Assembly: GCA_029255685.2 (NCBI GenBank)
Contig: CM055318.2
Span: 253,001-317,000 of the forward strand
Direction: 5' to 3'
Length of the DNA stretch: 64,000 nt
Source of the DNA: Silene conica
Taxonomy: Eukaryota; Streptophyta; Magnoliopsida; Caryophyllales; Caryophyllaceae
A program made the position numbers and the translations under genes. This document shows positions 23,540 to 33,814 of this stretch, in pieces. The notes below the pieces were generated by a model. That model was not told the origin of the DNA. It did no database searches and saw nothing but the letters and a program-made list of their open reading frames with translations. Position 1 is the stretch's first letter. Every line of letters starts with the position of its first letter.

Positions 23540-24257
23540 TAGTATAAGTGAGCTTTTAACCATTTGGGATTTGTGTAATTAGCATGCTTCGTAATTTTTG
23601 TTTTTGCACCCTTTGGGATAAATTGTACTTCAATCGTTTGTTTACGCTTTACATTCTTTCAAAATAAACAAATAATTGAGACGAACTGACAAAGACATTA
23701 AACTCACAGAAAGAGGCGATTGATTTTGTGTTAATAGTCAAAAACTATGCAAGATGAAAGTAAATGAAGCAGTTTTTGGATTATTTTCGGAAGATTTGAA
23801 CTTTCGAACAATTTGAACTCCTTAGACAAACTTCTGATCTTTCCTGGCAAATTTCCTCTACTTCTGATACTCTTTGGGGCCTGTGTTCTGCTGTCCTGAT
23901 ACGTTTCATTGCAAATGTCCCACATTGGTCATATAAGAGACTTGTGTAGTTGTGTGGGATTCATATAGAAATGGAATCCGCCATCCTCTGAACTAGCTTT
24001 TGAGTGGGTTTTACCATTACCTGGATCATTTACCATGTTGGTAAAATTGCTTAAGTACAGGGTTCTTACTTGCTGTTTTAAATATCGGCTCTAAACGTGA
24101 GTGTTGTACAGAAGAATCATCTATTTTATGCCGAAACTAAACTATCATGTTTTATGTTGGCAGTATTGTGTTTTTTATGGCTCATTGGTCTACGGCCATG
24201 TGTTTTTATGGTATTGTAACAATTTGCTTTTTTAGTGATTATCTGTGTCTTTTACAG

Positions 24258-26080
24258 TCTGTGGAGAGAAGTCTGTCACGATTGCGCTAACAATAGCCTC
24301 AAAGTCACTGCTCATTCGTTTGGAAGAGAAATTCATTGCTTTGGCAAAATCATGTAGCAACAGTAATTACCTTCATCAGATTCATGCTCAGGTCATTGTT
24401 AACGGTCTGCAGCACAGTCGGTTTGTGATTCCCAACCTTATTTCAGTATGTGCAGAATTGAAGAATATGAGGTATGGCCGCTGCATGTTTGATCAAATGC
24501 TTGATCCAAATGATGTAACATATAATGTAATGTTCAAGGGGTACAACAGCAATAGTCAATATAAAGATGCGGTTTCTTTGTTTGGGAAAATGGTAGAACT
24601 TAATGTTAAACCCAGTTGCTATACCTTTCCAATGGTGTTGAAATCTTGTGGAGAATTGTCGGCATTGTGTGAAGGTCAGCAGGTGCATTCTGTTGTGACT
24701 AAAAATGGATTTGGATCAAACCAATATGTGGGTAACACTTTGATTGAGATGTATTTTGGAGCTGGTGAAAGTGGGCAAGCGTACAAGGTCTTTGATGAAA
24801 TGTCATTGAGAAATATTGTTGCATGGACCAAAATGATAAGTGGCTTTATTATGTGTGGTCAAATAGTGGCAGCACAAAGTCTTTTTGACTTGGCTCCTGA
24901 AAAAGATGTTGTTTTATGGAATATTATGGTCTCAGCCTACATTGAGAGGGGGGAGATGGAAACTGCTTATACACTCTTTAAAAAAATGCCCCATAAGGAC
25001 GTAATGTCCTGGAATACTATGTTGAGTGGTTACGCCAACAATGGGCAAATTGAGGCTTGTGAGAAATTATTTAATGAGATGCCAAAGAGAAATGTTTTCT
25101 CTTGGAATGGTATAATTAGTGCATATGCACACATATCCCGCTTCATGGACGTGGTGACCACTTTCCAGCAAATGCTATCCGAAGCTGATGTAGATGCAAA
25201 TGACGCTACCTTGGTTACTGTAATATCCGCATGTGCGAGATTGGGAGCACTTGATTTTGGGAGGTGGTTACATGTGTATGCCCAACGAAAGGGATATGGA
25301 CAAAACATTTTCGTAGAAAATGCTCTGGTGGACATGTACGCAAAATGTGGGGATATAGAAAGTGCTATCTATGTGTTCAAAGGCATGGTAAGAAAAGACT
25401 TGATATCTTGGAACACTATGATTGGAGGATTAGCCATGCATGGTCATGCCCTAGATGCCCTAACCGTTTTCGATGACATGTTGAATGCAGGAGTACGACC
25501 CGATGGGGTAACCTTTATTGCTGTTCTTTGTGCCTGTACTCATATGGGTTTGATTGATAAGGGGCTTGTTTATTTCCGGAGCATGGCTAATTACTCTATT
25601 ACCCCTGAGATTGAGCATTACGGCTGTCTAGTGGATTTATATGCCCGAGCCGGTAGTTTGTGTGAGGCCCTCAATGTGGTGAACACAATGCCCATAATGC
25701 CTGATGTAGTCATTTGGGCATCTTTACTTGGGGCTTCAAGGGTTCACAAGAATGTTGAAGTAGCTGAGCTCGCTCTCAGTCGTCTAAAACAGCTTGAACC
25801 TGGGAACCCGGCAAACTATCTTATGTTGTCTAACATTTATGGTGAAGCTGGGAAATGGGAAACTTTGTCAAAGCTAAAAGTTGCGATGAAGAATACCAGA
25901 TTTAGGAATGCACCTGGTTGTAGTATGATAGAGGTTCTTGGCAATGTGGTCGAATTCTATTCCTTGGATGAGAGGCATCCCAAAACTGAGGACATCTACA
26001 TTTGCTTGAGAGGTTTGACTAAGCTAATCCAGTCACTAACCTATCAACTTGAGGATTTGGATATTCAACTGGAAGTTTAA
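24258..26080 (+). CDS. Pentatricopeptide repeat protein, PLS class with E domain, about 607 aa
   Basis: A long uninterrupted frame made of PPR motifs. From the N-terminus these include DVTYNVMFKGYNSNSQYKDA, CYTFPMVLKSCGELSA, a run of four short 31-residue S motifs (IVAWTKMISG, VVLWNIMVSA, VMSWNTMLSG and the following VFSWNGIISA), DATLVTVISACARLGALDFG, LISWNTMIGGLAMHGHALDA and GVTFIAVLCACTHMGLIDKG. It ends with E-type motifs (VVIWASLLGASRVHKNVEVA, NYLMLSNIYGEAGKW) and no DYW domain. Such proteins bind organelle RNA and guide C-to-U editing or processing in mitochondria or plastids. The start is unclear: an in-frame TGA lies just before 24245, the frame opens at a GTG and a splice-acceptor-like TTTTACAG ends at 24257, and the first in-frame ATG is some 70 residues in, inside the repeat region. 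An upstream coding exon, or a lost start codon, is likely. Confidence 0.9.
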
Positions 26081-28458
26081 AAATAATGGGCAACACAAGC
26101 CAAGTGCGCGATAAAGTTCATATTTGGCTATAATTGTTATGGCTGAACAAATGGACAAAGTGCTCATAGGTCAGTTCTTTTCCATCATTTTACCAGGTGG
26201 CGACCTTAGTTGCAGGTCTTCGATAAACTGCGTATATATACCATTTTCTGGACTCCAGCTTTGACCTTTCCTGCTGTTGAACACACTACCTGCAAGATTT
26301 GGGAGGCCTTTGCTATTTGATCATATTGGCTCTTGACCTAACTGGCCATTCTGTTTTACTCCAGGTTAGTCAATAATTAGTGTCTGCTGATGAAATCTTT
26401 ATTTTTGTACCTGATTTCTTTGCCATTTTCACTTTGGAGTTTATTCTACTCTTGATTTGTTATAGATGTCTTCTAGTAACAACATGCAAAACTTATGATA
26501 TCAGTCAATTTATCTCGCGGTTATGATTTTCCAAATAATGTATGCTTCACTAGACATGGGCCAATTGCCATTCCTAGTTCAATTTTGCTATTTTGAGCTG
26601 CTGTAGAGTTATTTTGGTATACGAAATTCCTCGTACTGTGTACATGGTTGCATGTATGCGGCATGAAGCACTCGTTGAACAGATTCTAATGCTCTCGTGC
26701 ATGTCCACGCTTTTAAAAACAAACTATAGTTAGTCAGTGACACAAGTGCAAATTTTGTGGTCATAACCTACAACTATTTGGTAGTTTTTGTTGTTCAGTA
26801 AATCGAATAATCTAAGCATTTTGAGAGTGTGCTATTTTTTCCGATCTGAGCTATCTTTACCTGAAGTTTGAACTTGGGGTTTCTTAGGTAAACCTTTTTC
26901 TCTCGCATCTTAGCTTTGGGTTGAAGGGATTACATTTCCATTTCTCCAACATACAAAATCGCCACTACTCCTTTTCGGTCTCCATTACTCTTTTCCACCC
27001 TAATATCCACCATGTATCAGTTTCCTTACTTGCAAATATAATTCCGGATCAGCCATAATCATTTGTTGCACAAGCCCATGATTTAAACTTAAAGCCTCTT
27101 CAATGTTTAGCCTCCTTCAGACTTTGGCCTATAGATAATTCCCTGTTTGTCAAAGTTTATTACCCGAATTAAAGAATTGAACCTCCCAAACGAAACCCTT
27201 GGCAGCCTAAGAACCATAGGTAGGACTGTAGATTGAATAGAAGCTAACCAGATTGTATTCAGTGAACTTCATTCTCACTTTTAAATAAGCACGACCTAAA
27301 TTTACGAGTTCTTCGGTGGGTTGTTTCCGTTTTTTGGTGGTTTGTTGGTAGGGTGGAGGTTTGGAGGAAGCGTTAGTAAGGCGGTGAGTACTGAGTACTG
27401 CGCCTTGTGAAAAATGAATGTTCACGTTCGGCATTATTGACACTGTTGATTGGTTTCTTTTTAGTCATGGTGGGTTGTGGTCTGTGGAATTGCATGGTTC
27501 ATTGTCTTCTTTTCTGTTTCTTTCTCATCTCACTTTGTCTTCGCTGTGTTTTGGTTTAGTTTTGGTACTCATGGTACTGATCTCTACTGTGCCCCGAACA
27601 TTTTGACCTTAATTTGTTGAAAAAAGTAGGCAACTAATTAAATTCCTGGCCGATTATTTTTGGTTTGTAGGAACTCTCTCCATGTCAGGATACCTTTCAT
27701 CCTGGACTGTGACTCGAACACATTTGGGCACTGTGACGAATGCATGTCGACAAACACAACAGGCTCCCTTAAACGTGTCAACTGTCAAGAGTGCAATAAG
27801 AGCTGTAATCTGATGGCTATTTGTTGTACTACATTTGCAGAAAAAATTCGGAAATTGATTTTCTGATAAACTAACCTGGGCGAAGTAACTATGTTGCTAA
27901 AACTGAGTTTAGCGCAGGGGTATACGTTTAGTGTATCGGAGTATGAGTAGAACTAGGTTGATCAATTATTGATCAGGTGTATTACGAACATTGTGTTTGT
28001 GTTATGTTTGTAATATGGATTTCAGCATATGTGATCAACTGACTGATTTCTTTTCTCCCAATTTTTATGATATCTCTTTACTTGTTCATCACATTCTGTT
28101 ATACTCCATCAAAATTTGTTATTCTCTCCCGCTCCATTACCCACCATCATAGTCTAACAATTTGGGGGTGACGTTGCCATTGTCTACGGCTGTTTTTATT
28201 CCCTCCGTCTCTTGGTGCTGTTTTTAGATCATCAATGGTTTTCTTGTATAATAAATCAAGTACACGGCGTAGCCTCGCAGAAGTTGCCTACCAAGTGAGT
28301 TTCCTATCGCCGGCTCTTATTTTTTTTTGCTTCTTCATTTGTTGGCGTGCCATCGCTGATGCTAATCTTATACGATGGGATTTGGAGTATGATTTGCTAT
28401 AATTTTTGAAATAAGTTGCTTTTAAGAATCTGATAATCAAGCGTTGGCGGAATTCTCC

Positions 28459-28580
28459 CAACAAATAGTGTATTACTAATTCATTTGTATTGTGTCCATT
28501 GTTTATTTTGTTAAAGGCTCAACAAATAGTGTATTACTAATTCATTTGTATTGTGTCCATTGTTTATTTTGTTAAAGGCT
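28459..28580. repeat. Perfect 61-bp tandem duplication
   Basis: Units 28459-28519 and 28520-28580 are identical as far as I can read (start CAACAAATAGTGTATTAC, end GTTAAAGGCT). The identity implies a recent event. Confidence 0.9.
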
Positions 28581-28846
28581 AAAACTTGAGAGAGACGGTC
28601 TTTCAATAATTTATTGAGAGACTATTCTTTTGTACCATTTTATTAGTATTTTGTGACCCTTTCGTCATTGATCGTACCATACTAGTTTCGTACCTGTTTA
28701 CATAATAAATGTACTTATTTTATCTTTAATCATGATTTGTATCAATTTTATTACTTTTAATACCACTTTTTCTTAAATTTGTACAATAGTCTTTCAATAA
28801 GCTTATTTAATTAACCGCAAGCTCTACCAATGCAAGAAAGAATAGT

Positions 28847-28898
28847 TAATACAATTAAATATGGATATAGGGTAATACAATTAAATATGGATATAGGG
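28847..28898. repeat. Perfect 26-bp tandem duplication
   Basis: TAATACAATTAAATATGG and the following ATATAGGG occur twice in direct succession (28847-28872 and 28873-28898). Confidence 0.9.
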
Positions 28899-29250
28899 TA
28901 GATATTACTTCCCATCAAAACCAAAAATCCCGTTTGCTATTTAGATGTTGCATTTTCTAAATTTTGCTCCGATACTTGTCAAAAAGAAAAAGTTGAAATA
29001 TGACATTTCATTTATTTAAGAAGTTCATAAAATAATACTTGGAACAATAATTAGTTATAGAGTGCGTGCAAATATAGAAAAATAGGTTTAAAATAGTATT
29101 TAAGGCCTAAGAAAAAGTGGATAGGATGTTCAATTTTCAATTGGGGAAATAATAGATTCGGAGAATACAAAAATGGGGAAAACAAACGACGGTCGTATAC
29201 TCATATGTAGATTAGTCGTATAGCATTACCTGGTGACACTGAAAGACTAA

Positions 29251-29565
29251 GGGGTCGTTTGGTTGATACGGGAATTAAAACATCACAGGAAATATAAATT
29301 CATGGAAAATAAGCTCTCTCGTCTAATTTATGGGAATTGGCCAAAATTGTTTGGTTGTCAATATGGGAATTCACTCCCATAGAAACTTCAACTCACCAAG
29401 GGGGGAGTCCGTAAGCAACTTCCCCCATTTATGCAGAAAGTTACTTTCATGGGAAGTGACACTTCCTCCATTTTTACAAAAAGAGGGCAACCAAACAACT
29501 CTTTTATTTACACTTCATGGAAATTTCCACTTCCCATGTTTTTCCAAGGGCAAACAAACAACACC
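29251..29565. mobile_element. Tourist-like (PIF/Harbinger) MITE
   Basis: The left end GGGGTCGTTTGGTTG faces CAAACAAACAACACC at the right. TAA flanks both sides (29248-29250 and 29566-29568). The interior is full of GGGAA/TTCCC motifs, and its open frame is not protein-like. Confidence 0.6.
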
Positions 29566-29720
29566 TAAGGGGTTGTTTAGTTCGCTAAGAGAATTAAAGT
29601 TCCAAACAAATAAGAGTGCTTATTATTTTGTAAATCACATAAAATTGAAGAAAGTTGTTTTGTTTGAATGTAGCAGAGGAATTCACACTAGACGAATTCA
29701 CACTTACCTAAGAGACCTAG

Positions 29721-29862
29721 ATAAGCAAGTTTGCATGTGTTCCCTGAACAATGAACGATTTAATAAGTTCGCGGTTCTAAAGAAAATAAGCAGCATGGGG
29801 ATTTTGGGATAGTAGGGTCGATTGTTCCCGAAACAATGAACAATTTAAAATGTTTAGTTGAA
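29721..29862 (+). repeat. 140-bp repeat, copy 1 of an inverted pair
   Basis: This matches the complement of about 34894-35045 (shared GTTCCCTGAACAATGAACG and ATAGTAGGGTCGATTGTTCC, with a few differences). The two copies lie on either side of the isopentenyltransferase gene. Confidence 0.8.
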
Positions 29863-29867
29863 ATTGA

Positions 29868-31998
29868 TCAGTATAATAGTTTACCTTAAACATTCACAAA
29901 AGTATATAAGAACAAATTTGAATAAGGAACATATCCGGGCAATTATAAATTTATGTCTATATGTAAATGTAACCGATTTACAAGGGAGAAAATTAATCAA
30001 TATGATATTTTACCTTAAATATTCATGAATTATATAGGAAAAAATTTAAAAAAACATATCTGTGTAATTTTAAATTTATGTCTATAAATATAGCCGACTT
30101 ACAAGGAAGAAAATTGAACAATATAATATTTTATATTAGATATTCACAAAATTTTATAAGAACAAATTTGAAGGAACATATCCGTGCAATTCTAAACTTA
30201 TGTCTAAATACAAATGTAACCGACTTACAAGGGAGAAAATTATTCAATATAATATTTTACCATAAATCATTATTACTATAAAAGAAGAATGTAATTCCGC
30301 TGACGTGGCGCAATCAGGTTTCAGCGTTTAGTGTTTCGAGCTCTCACCTTCACCCTCAGAAATTTCAGTTTTGTAGACCAATCAGAATTACTCATTTATG
30401 CCACATCATAATAATTTAATAATTTAATAATAATTTAATAATTAAATACAAAAAGTCTGATTGTTATCTATCCTAAAGATTCTATTCTATATTTACAAAG
30501 TGAAAATCCTTCTAAGTTGTCTGACCATATTTGACCAGATTCTATTCTATAATAATAATAATTTAAACGTAAAACAAAATTTTATGTTAAACATAATTTA
30601 TAATTTATAATCTCGAAAAAAACACATAATTTTCTTAAAAGTCTGGGGGTTATAATTATTAAATTTATAAATCCTTCTAAGTCGTATGACCTAAATTTTT
30701 TATATTAAACGTAATTCATAATTCATAATTTATAATCTCGAAAAAAATAGGAATATAGACCAATATTATTAAATTAATAAAGTTAATAAAATAATACTTA
30801 AAAAAGAGTGTGATTGTTATTTCAGCACTTATAATTTCAATACAAAGAGTCTGACCGTATTATAATACACCATATAAAACTCCATAAATAAACTCCAAAA
30901 ATCACGGGATAGATAAACTCCAAAAACCGTATTATAATACACCATATAAAACTCCAAAAATAATTAACTCAAAAATTAGTTTGACTGCATATTACAAATC
31001 AAGTATATAAACTAAATTAAGAAAATATTTCCATAATTCAAATAAAAACCAAAATAATAAACTAAGAAACAAAATATTATATTCTTTAGGAGATATTCCA
31101 TAAATAAGAACTTAAATAAGAAAATAAGAAACAAAATATTATATTCTATGTCATAAAAAAACGTGTGAAGATAAAAATCAAAGGATATGGCATTAATTTA
31201 GAAAGCTGATCTATTCAGTCAAATATCTATGCACTTCATAAGAAAATCTGACTGCATATTACAAATCAACCATATTAACTAAATTAAGAATTAAATACAA
31301 AGAGTTTGACTGCATATTACAAATCAAGCATATAAACTAAATTAAGAAAATATTTCCATAATTACATAAATAAGAACTAAAAAAAATTCACCTTTTCAAC
31401 GAATATATCTTATATTCAAACATCCCGTTAAAAAAAAATTCGTTCGAATAAACAGAATTGCTATATATTGAAATAAATATACCGACGTCGTCTTTAAAAA
31501 TAAGTGTACACAACCCCGTGAATTTTCACGGGTATTACACTAGTATTCATGAACTATATAATTAAGAACAAATTTTTAAAAAAAAAAACGTATTTGTACA
31601 ATTTTAAATTTATGTCTGTAAATGTAACCAACTTATAAGGGAGAAAATTGAACAATATAATATTTTACCTTAGATATTCATAAAATTATATAAGTACAAA
31701 TTTGAAGGAACATATCCATGCAATTATGAATTTATGTCTATGTGTAAATATATCCGACTTACAAGGGAGAATATTGATCAATATAATATTTTACCTTAAA
31801 TATTCATGAATTATATAACAACAAACTTAAAAAAAAAAAAAAAAAGTATCGTGCAATTGTAAATTTATGTCTATAAATGTAACTGATTTACAAGGGAGAA
31901 AATTGATCAATATAATATTTTACCTTCAATATTCACAAATTATGTAAGAACAAATTTGAAGGAACATACCCGTGCAATTTGCACGGGTTTAAAACTAG
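29868..31998 (+). mobile_element. Helitron-like element built of about 115-bp tandem repeats
   Basis: The 3' end is a classic Helitron terminus: hairpin CCCGTGCAA/TTGCACGGG at 31969-31987, an 11-nt spacer ending CTAG at 31998, then T. The proposed 5' end is TC at 29868 after A. The body (29880-30266 and 31544-31985) is a degenerate tandem repeat of about 115 bp with CAATATAATATTTTACCTTA, ATTTATGTCTATA and GACTTACAAGGGAGAAAATT in each unit. A second Helitron (30267-31543) splits it. The 5' limit is less certain than the 3' end. Confidence 0.6.
30267..31543 (+). mobile_element. Non-autonomous Helitron nested in the previous element
   Basis: It starts TCATTATTACTATAAAAG after host A. It ends with hairpin CCCGTGAA/TTCACGGG (31515-31532), 11 nt and CTAG before host T. 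Removing it restores the tandem-repeat text TACCATAAA joined to TATTCATGAA, which proves a clean insertion between A and T. No Rep/helicase frame is present. The same 5' end occurs at 52625 (opposite strand). The A+T-rich interior has internal repeats such as ACTGCATATTACAAATCAA. Confidence 0.85.
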
Positions 31999-32476
31999 TT
32001 TATAAAAAAGTAGTCACTTATTACCTAAAAATGGTCACATTATACGAAAAAACACGTAACGAAACCGTCTCATAGGGTAACTACGAAACAAAAAAAAAGG
32101 ATCATTTTGCAAAGTCCAAATTTTATGTATTTTAGAGTGGGTAGCTAAACAACCCTAAAATTCAGTATCACGGGATGGCGGTACTTCATTTTGAGAAATC
32201 AAATAAAGAACATATTAAACTCCTCACAACCATCTTATTTTTAACCGTCATCGTAACTTACAACGGTGTTATCCTTTTACTTTTGAATGGGGTAAATCAA
32301 CTATATTATTGTGAATTAAAATTTGAGGTAATATGCTCAAAAATAATAATATTTATATGTTAAGAAATAAATAAAATTTATGGTAATAAACTCAATAAAA
32401 TATACATATATTCAAAAATTAACAAAAATGTGCCTCCAATGTGTTGATATTTCACCCCCTATGTATGGAGAAGAAG

Positions 32477-32484
32477 TATAAAAG
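32477..32484 (+). promoter_or_regulatory. TATA box of the isopentenyltransferase gene
   Basis: TATAAAAG lies 128 bp before the ATG at 32612, leaving a normal leader of about 100 nt. The nearest upstream transposon (29569-32155) ends only about 320 bp before this box. Confidence 0.7.
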
Positions 32485-32611
32485 GTGGGAGACATTAGAT
32501 TATTTACATCAACATCATTGAACATCATCCAAAACAAACATTCCCTTTCTCGCCGTTATTACCCGGCCACATTCTCACTCTCCTTTGTCACTTAACCAAT
32601 AATCATTACCA

Positions 32612-33478
32612 ATGGAGAAGGTGGTCATCATAACGGGTCCCACCGGGTCCGGAAAATCTCGTCTTTCAATCAACCTAGCAACCCGATTCAATGGCGAAGT
32701 TATCAACTGTGATAAAATTCAAGTATACAAGGGTCTCGACATTACTACTAACAAAATCTCTCCTGAAGACCAACTCCGAGTTCCTCACCATTTACTCGGC
32801 GAGGTTGACTCTCTTAGTCACCCTGACGATTTTAGTCCAGCTCAGTTCAGGTCACATGCTTCCCGCCTTATCACAGATATCATTAGCCGTGGGAGGTTGC
32901 CTTTCATTGTAGGCGGGTCAAACTCGTTTATTTACGCGCTGTTAGCAGCGCAGTATTCCCCGGACTCTGACCCCTTTTCCGGGGAGGTACCCTTTTGTAC
33001 CGAGTTGAGGTACCAATGCTGCTTCCTATGGGTGGACGTCTCGCTGCCAGTGCTAGACGAGTACCTTAAAATGCGAGTGGACGACATGGTGGAGTCAGGT
33101 ATGATAAAGGAGTTGGCTAAATATTATGAGTCGGAAATTAATGAATGGAAACCCGAGACAGGGATGAGGAAATCAATTGGAGTGCCTGAATTCCAACACT
33201 ATTTCAAAAGCGTGATTGGTGGGGAGTATTCTACGCTCCAAAAGGATACTGTATACAAGGATGCTGTTAAAGCTGTTAAGGACAACACCTGTCAATTGGC
33301 CAAGACGCAGGTAGGGAAGATCCTACGCTTCAGAGGAGCTGGGTGGGGTCTACATAGATTGGACGGTACCGATGCGTATAGGGCGGTGTTGGAGGGGTCG
33401 CCAACCTGGTCGGATGTTTGGGGGAGGGATGTTGTCGAACCCAGTGTCAAGCTTCTCAACCGTTTCTTAGAGGAATAA
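32612..33478 (+). CDS. IPT: Adenylate isopentenyltransferase (cytokinin synthesis), 288 aa
   Basis: This enzyme joins an isopentenyl group from dimethylallyl diphosphate to ATP or ADP, the first step of cytokinin synthesis. The protein opens directly with the nucleotide-binding loop GPTGSGKS (residues 9-16). It follows with the family block INCDKIQVYKGLDITTNK (31-48), VPHHLLGEV (57-65) and VGGSNSFIYALL (100-111). The C-terminal half contains LWVDVSLPVLDEYLKMRVDD, ETGMRKSIGVPEF and CQLAKTQVGKILRF. The gene has no intron, as is usual for plant adenylate-type IPT genes. Plant IPTs are often near 330 residues with a plastid transit peptide; this one lacks any N-terminal extension, so a cytosolic protein is inferred. 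It is not a tRNA-type IPT: it is too short and lacks a zinc-finger tail. The reading frame is intact. Confidence 0.93.
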   Translation: MEKVVIITGPTGSGKSRLSINLATRFNGEVINCDKIQVYKGLDITTNKISPEDQLRVPHHLLGEVDSLSHPDDFSPAQFRSHASRLITDIISRGRLPFIVGGSNSFIYALLAAQYSPDSDPFSGEVPFCTELRYQCCFLWVDVSLPVLDEYLKMRVDDMVESGMIKELAKYYESEINEWKPETGMRKSIGVPEFQHYFKSVIGGEYSTLQKDTVYKDAVKAVKDNTCQLAKTQVGKILRFRGAGWGLHRLDGTDAYRAVLEGSPTWSDVWGRDVVEPSVKLLNRFLEE

Positions 33479-33814
33479 GTTTACACACAACTTTTTTGGA
33501 GTCTGAAATTAGTAATTAGTTGTCACCGTTAATCTGGATCAAATAAGCGTCATACTATGGCTCCTACCACATTCAATTATAGTCGTCTTAATAATTATTG
33601 AGGGTCGGTCTATCTCGTTTTGGTGTAATGTTGACTTAGATTCGACACCATAATTTTCCTTACATTTTAGTTTCCAAATTGGTTCATCTATTATGTAATT
33701 TAGGGCTGGGGTAAAAATAAGGGATTAAAAGTAATAATATAGTCGTATTTAGTTGAAATGAGCAAGCATTTTTTAGCAGTAGAACTGATGCGCATCCCTC
33801 TCATTGATTACGTG
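33479..33814. other. 3' flank of the IPT gene
   Basis: No gene or clear repeat is seen; part of this should be the 3' untranslated region. Confidence 0.4.

Larger units (their letters stand above)
26081..29250. other. Downstream of PPR gene; no clear gene
   Basis: The stretch 26081-28300 is less AT-rich than most intergenic DNA here and may hold the 3' untranslated region of the PPR gene, but the open frames (27207-27443 minus, 27660-27866 plus) have no recognisable domain and I do not call them. Tandem duplications lie at 28459-28580 and 28847-28898. Confidence 0.45.
29569..32155. mobile_element. Harbinger-like element holding nested Helitrons
   Basis: The left end GGGGTTGTTTAG and the right end CTAAACAACCC are inverted copies. 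Both are flanked by TAA (29566-29568 and 32156-32158). The interior contains a copy of a 140-bp repeat (29721-29862) and the two nested Helitron-type elements listed separately, which account for most of its length. No transposase frame is seen. Confidence 0.55.

Noticed and set aside
24443-25476. Frames overlapping the PPR gene on both strands
   Set aside because: They are shadows of the 607-residue PPR frame.
27207-27866. Short frames on both strands downstream of the PPR gene
   Set aside because: No domain, no splice-consistent partners and no conserved-looking text. The Cys-rich plus-strand frame at 27660 starts at a non-ATG codon directly after an AG and has no zinc-finger spacing I can match.
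29330-29812. 160-aa plus-strand frame
   Set aside because: It runs across the Tourist-like MITE and the start of the next transposon, so it is a chance frame.
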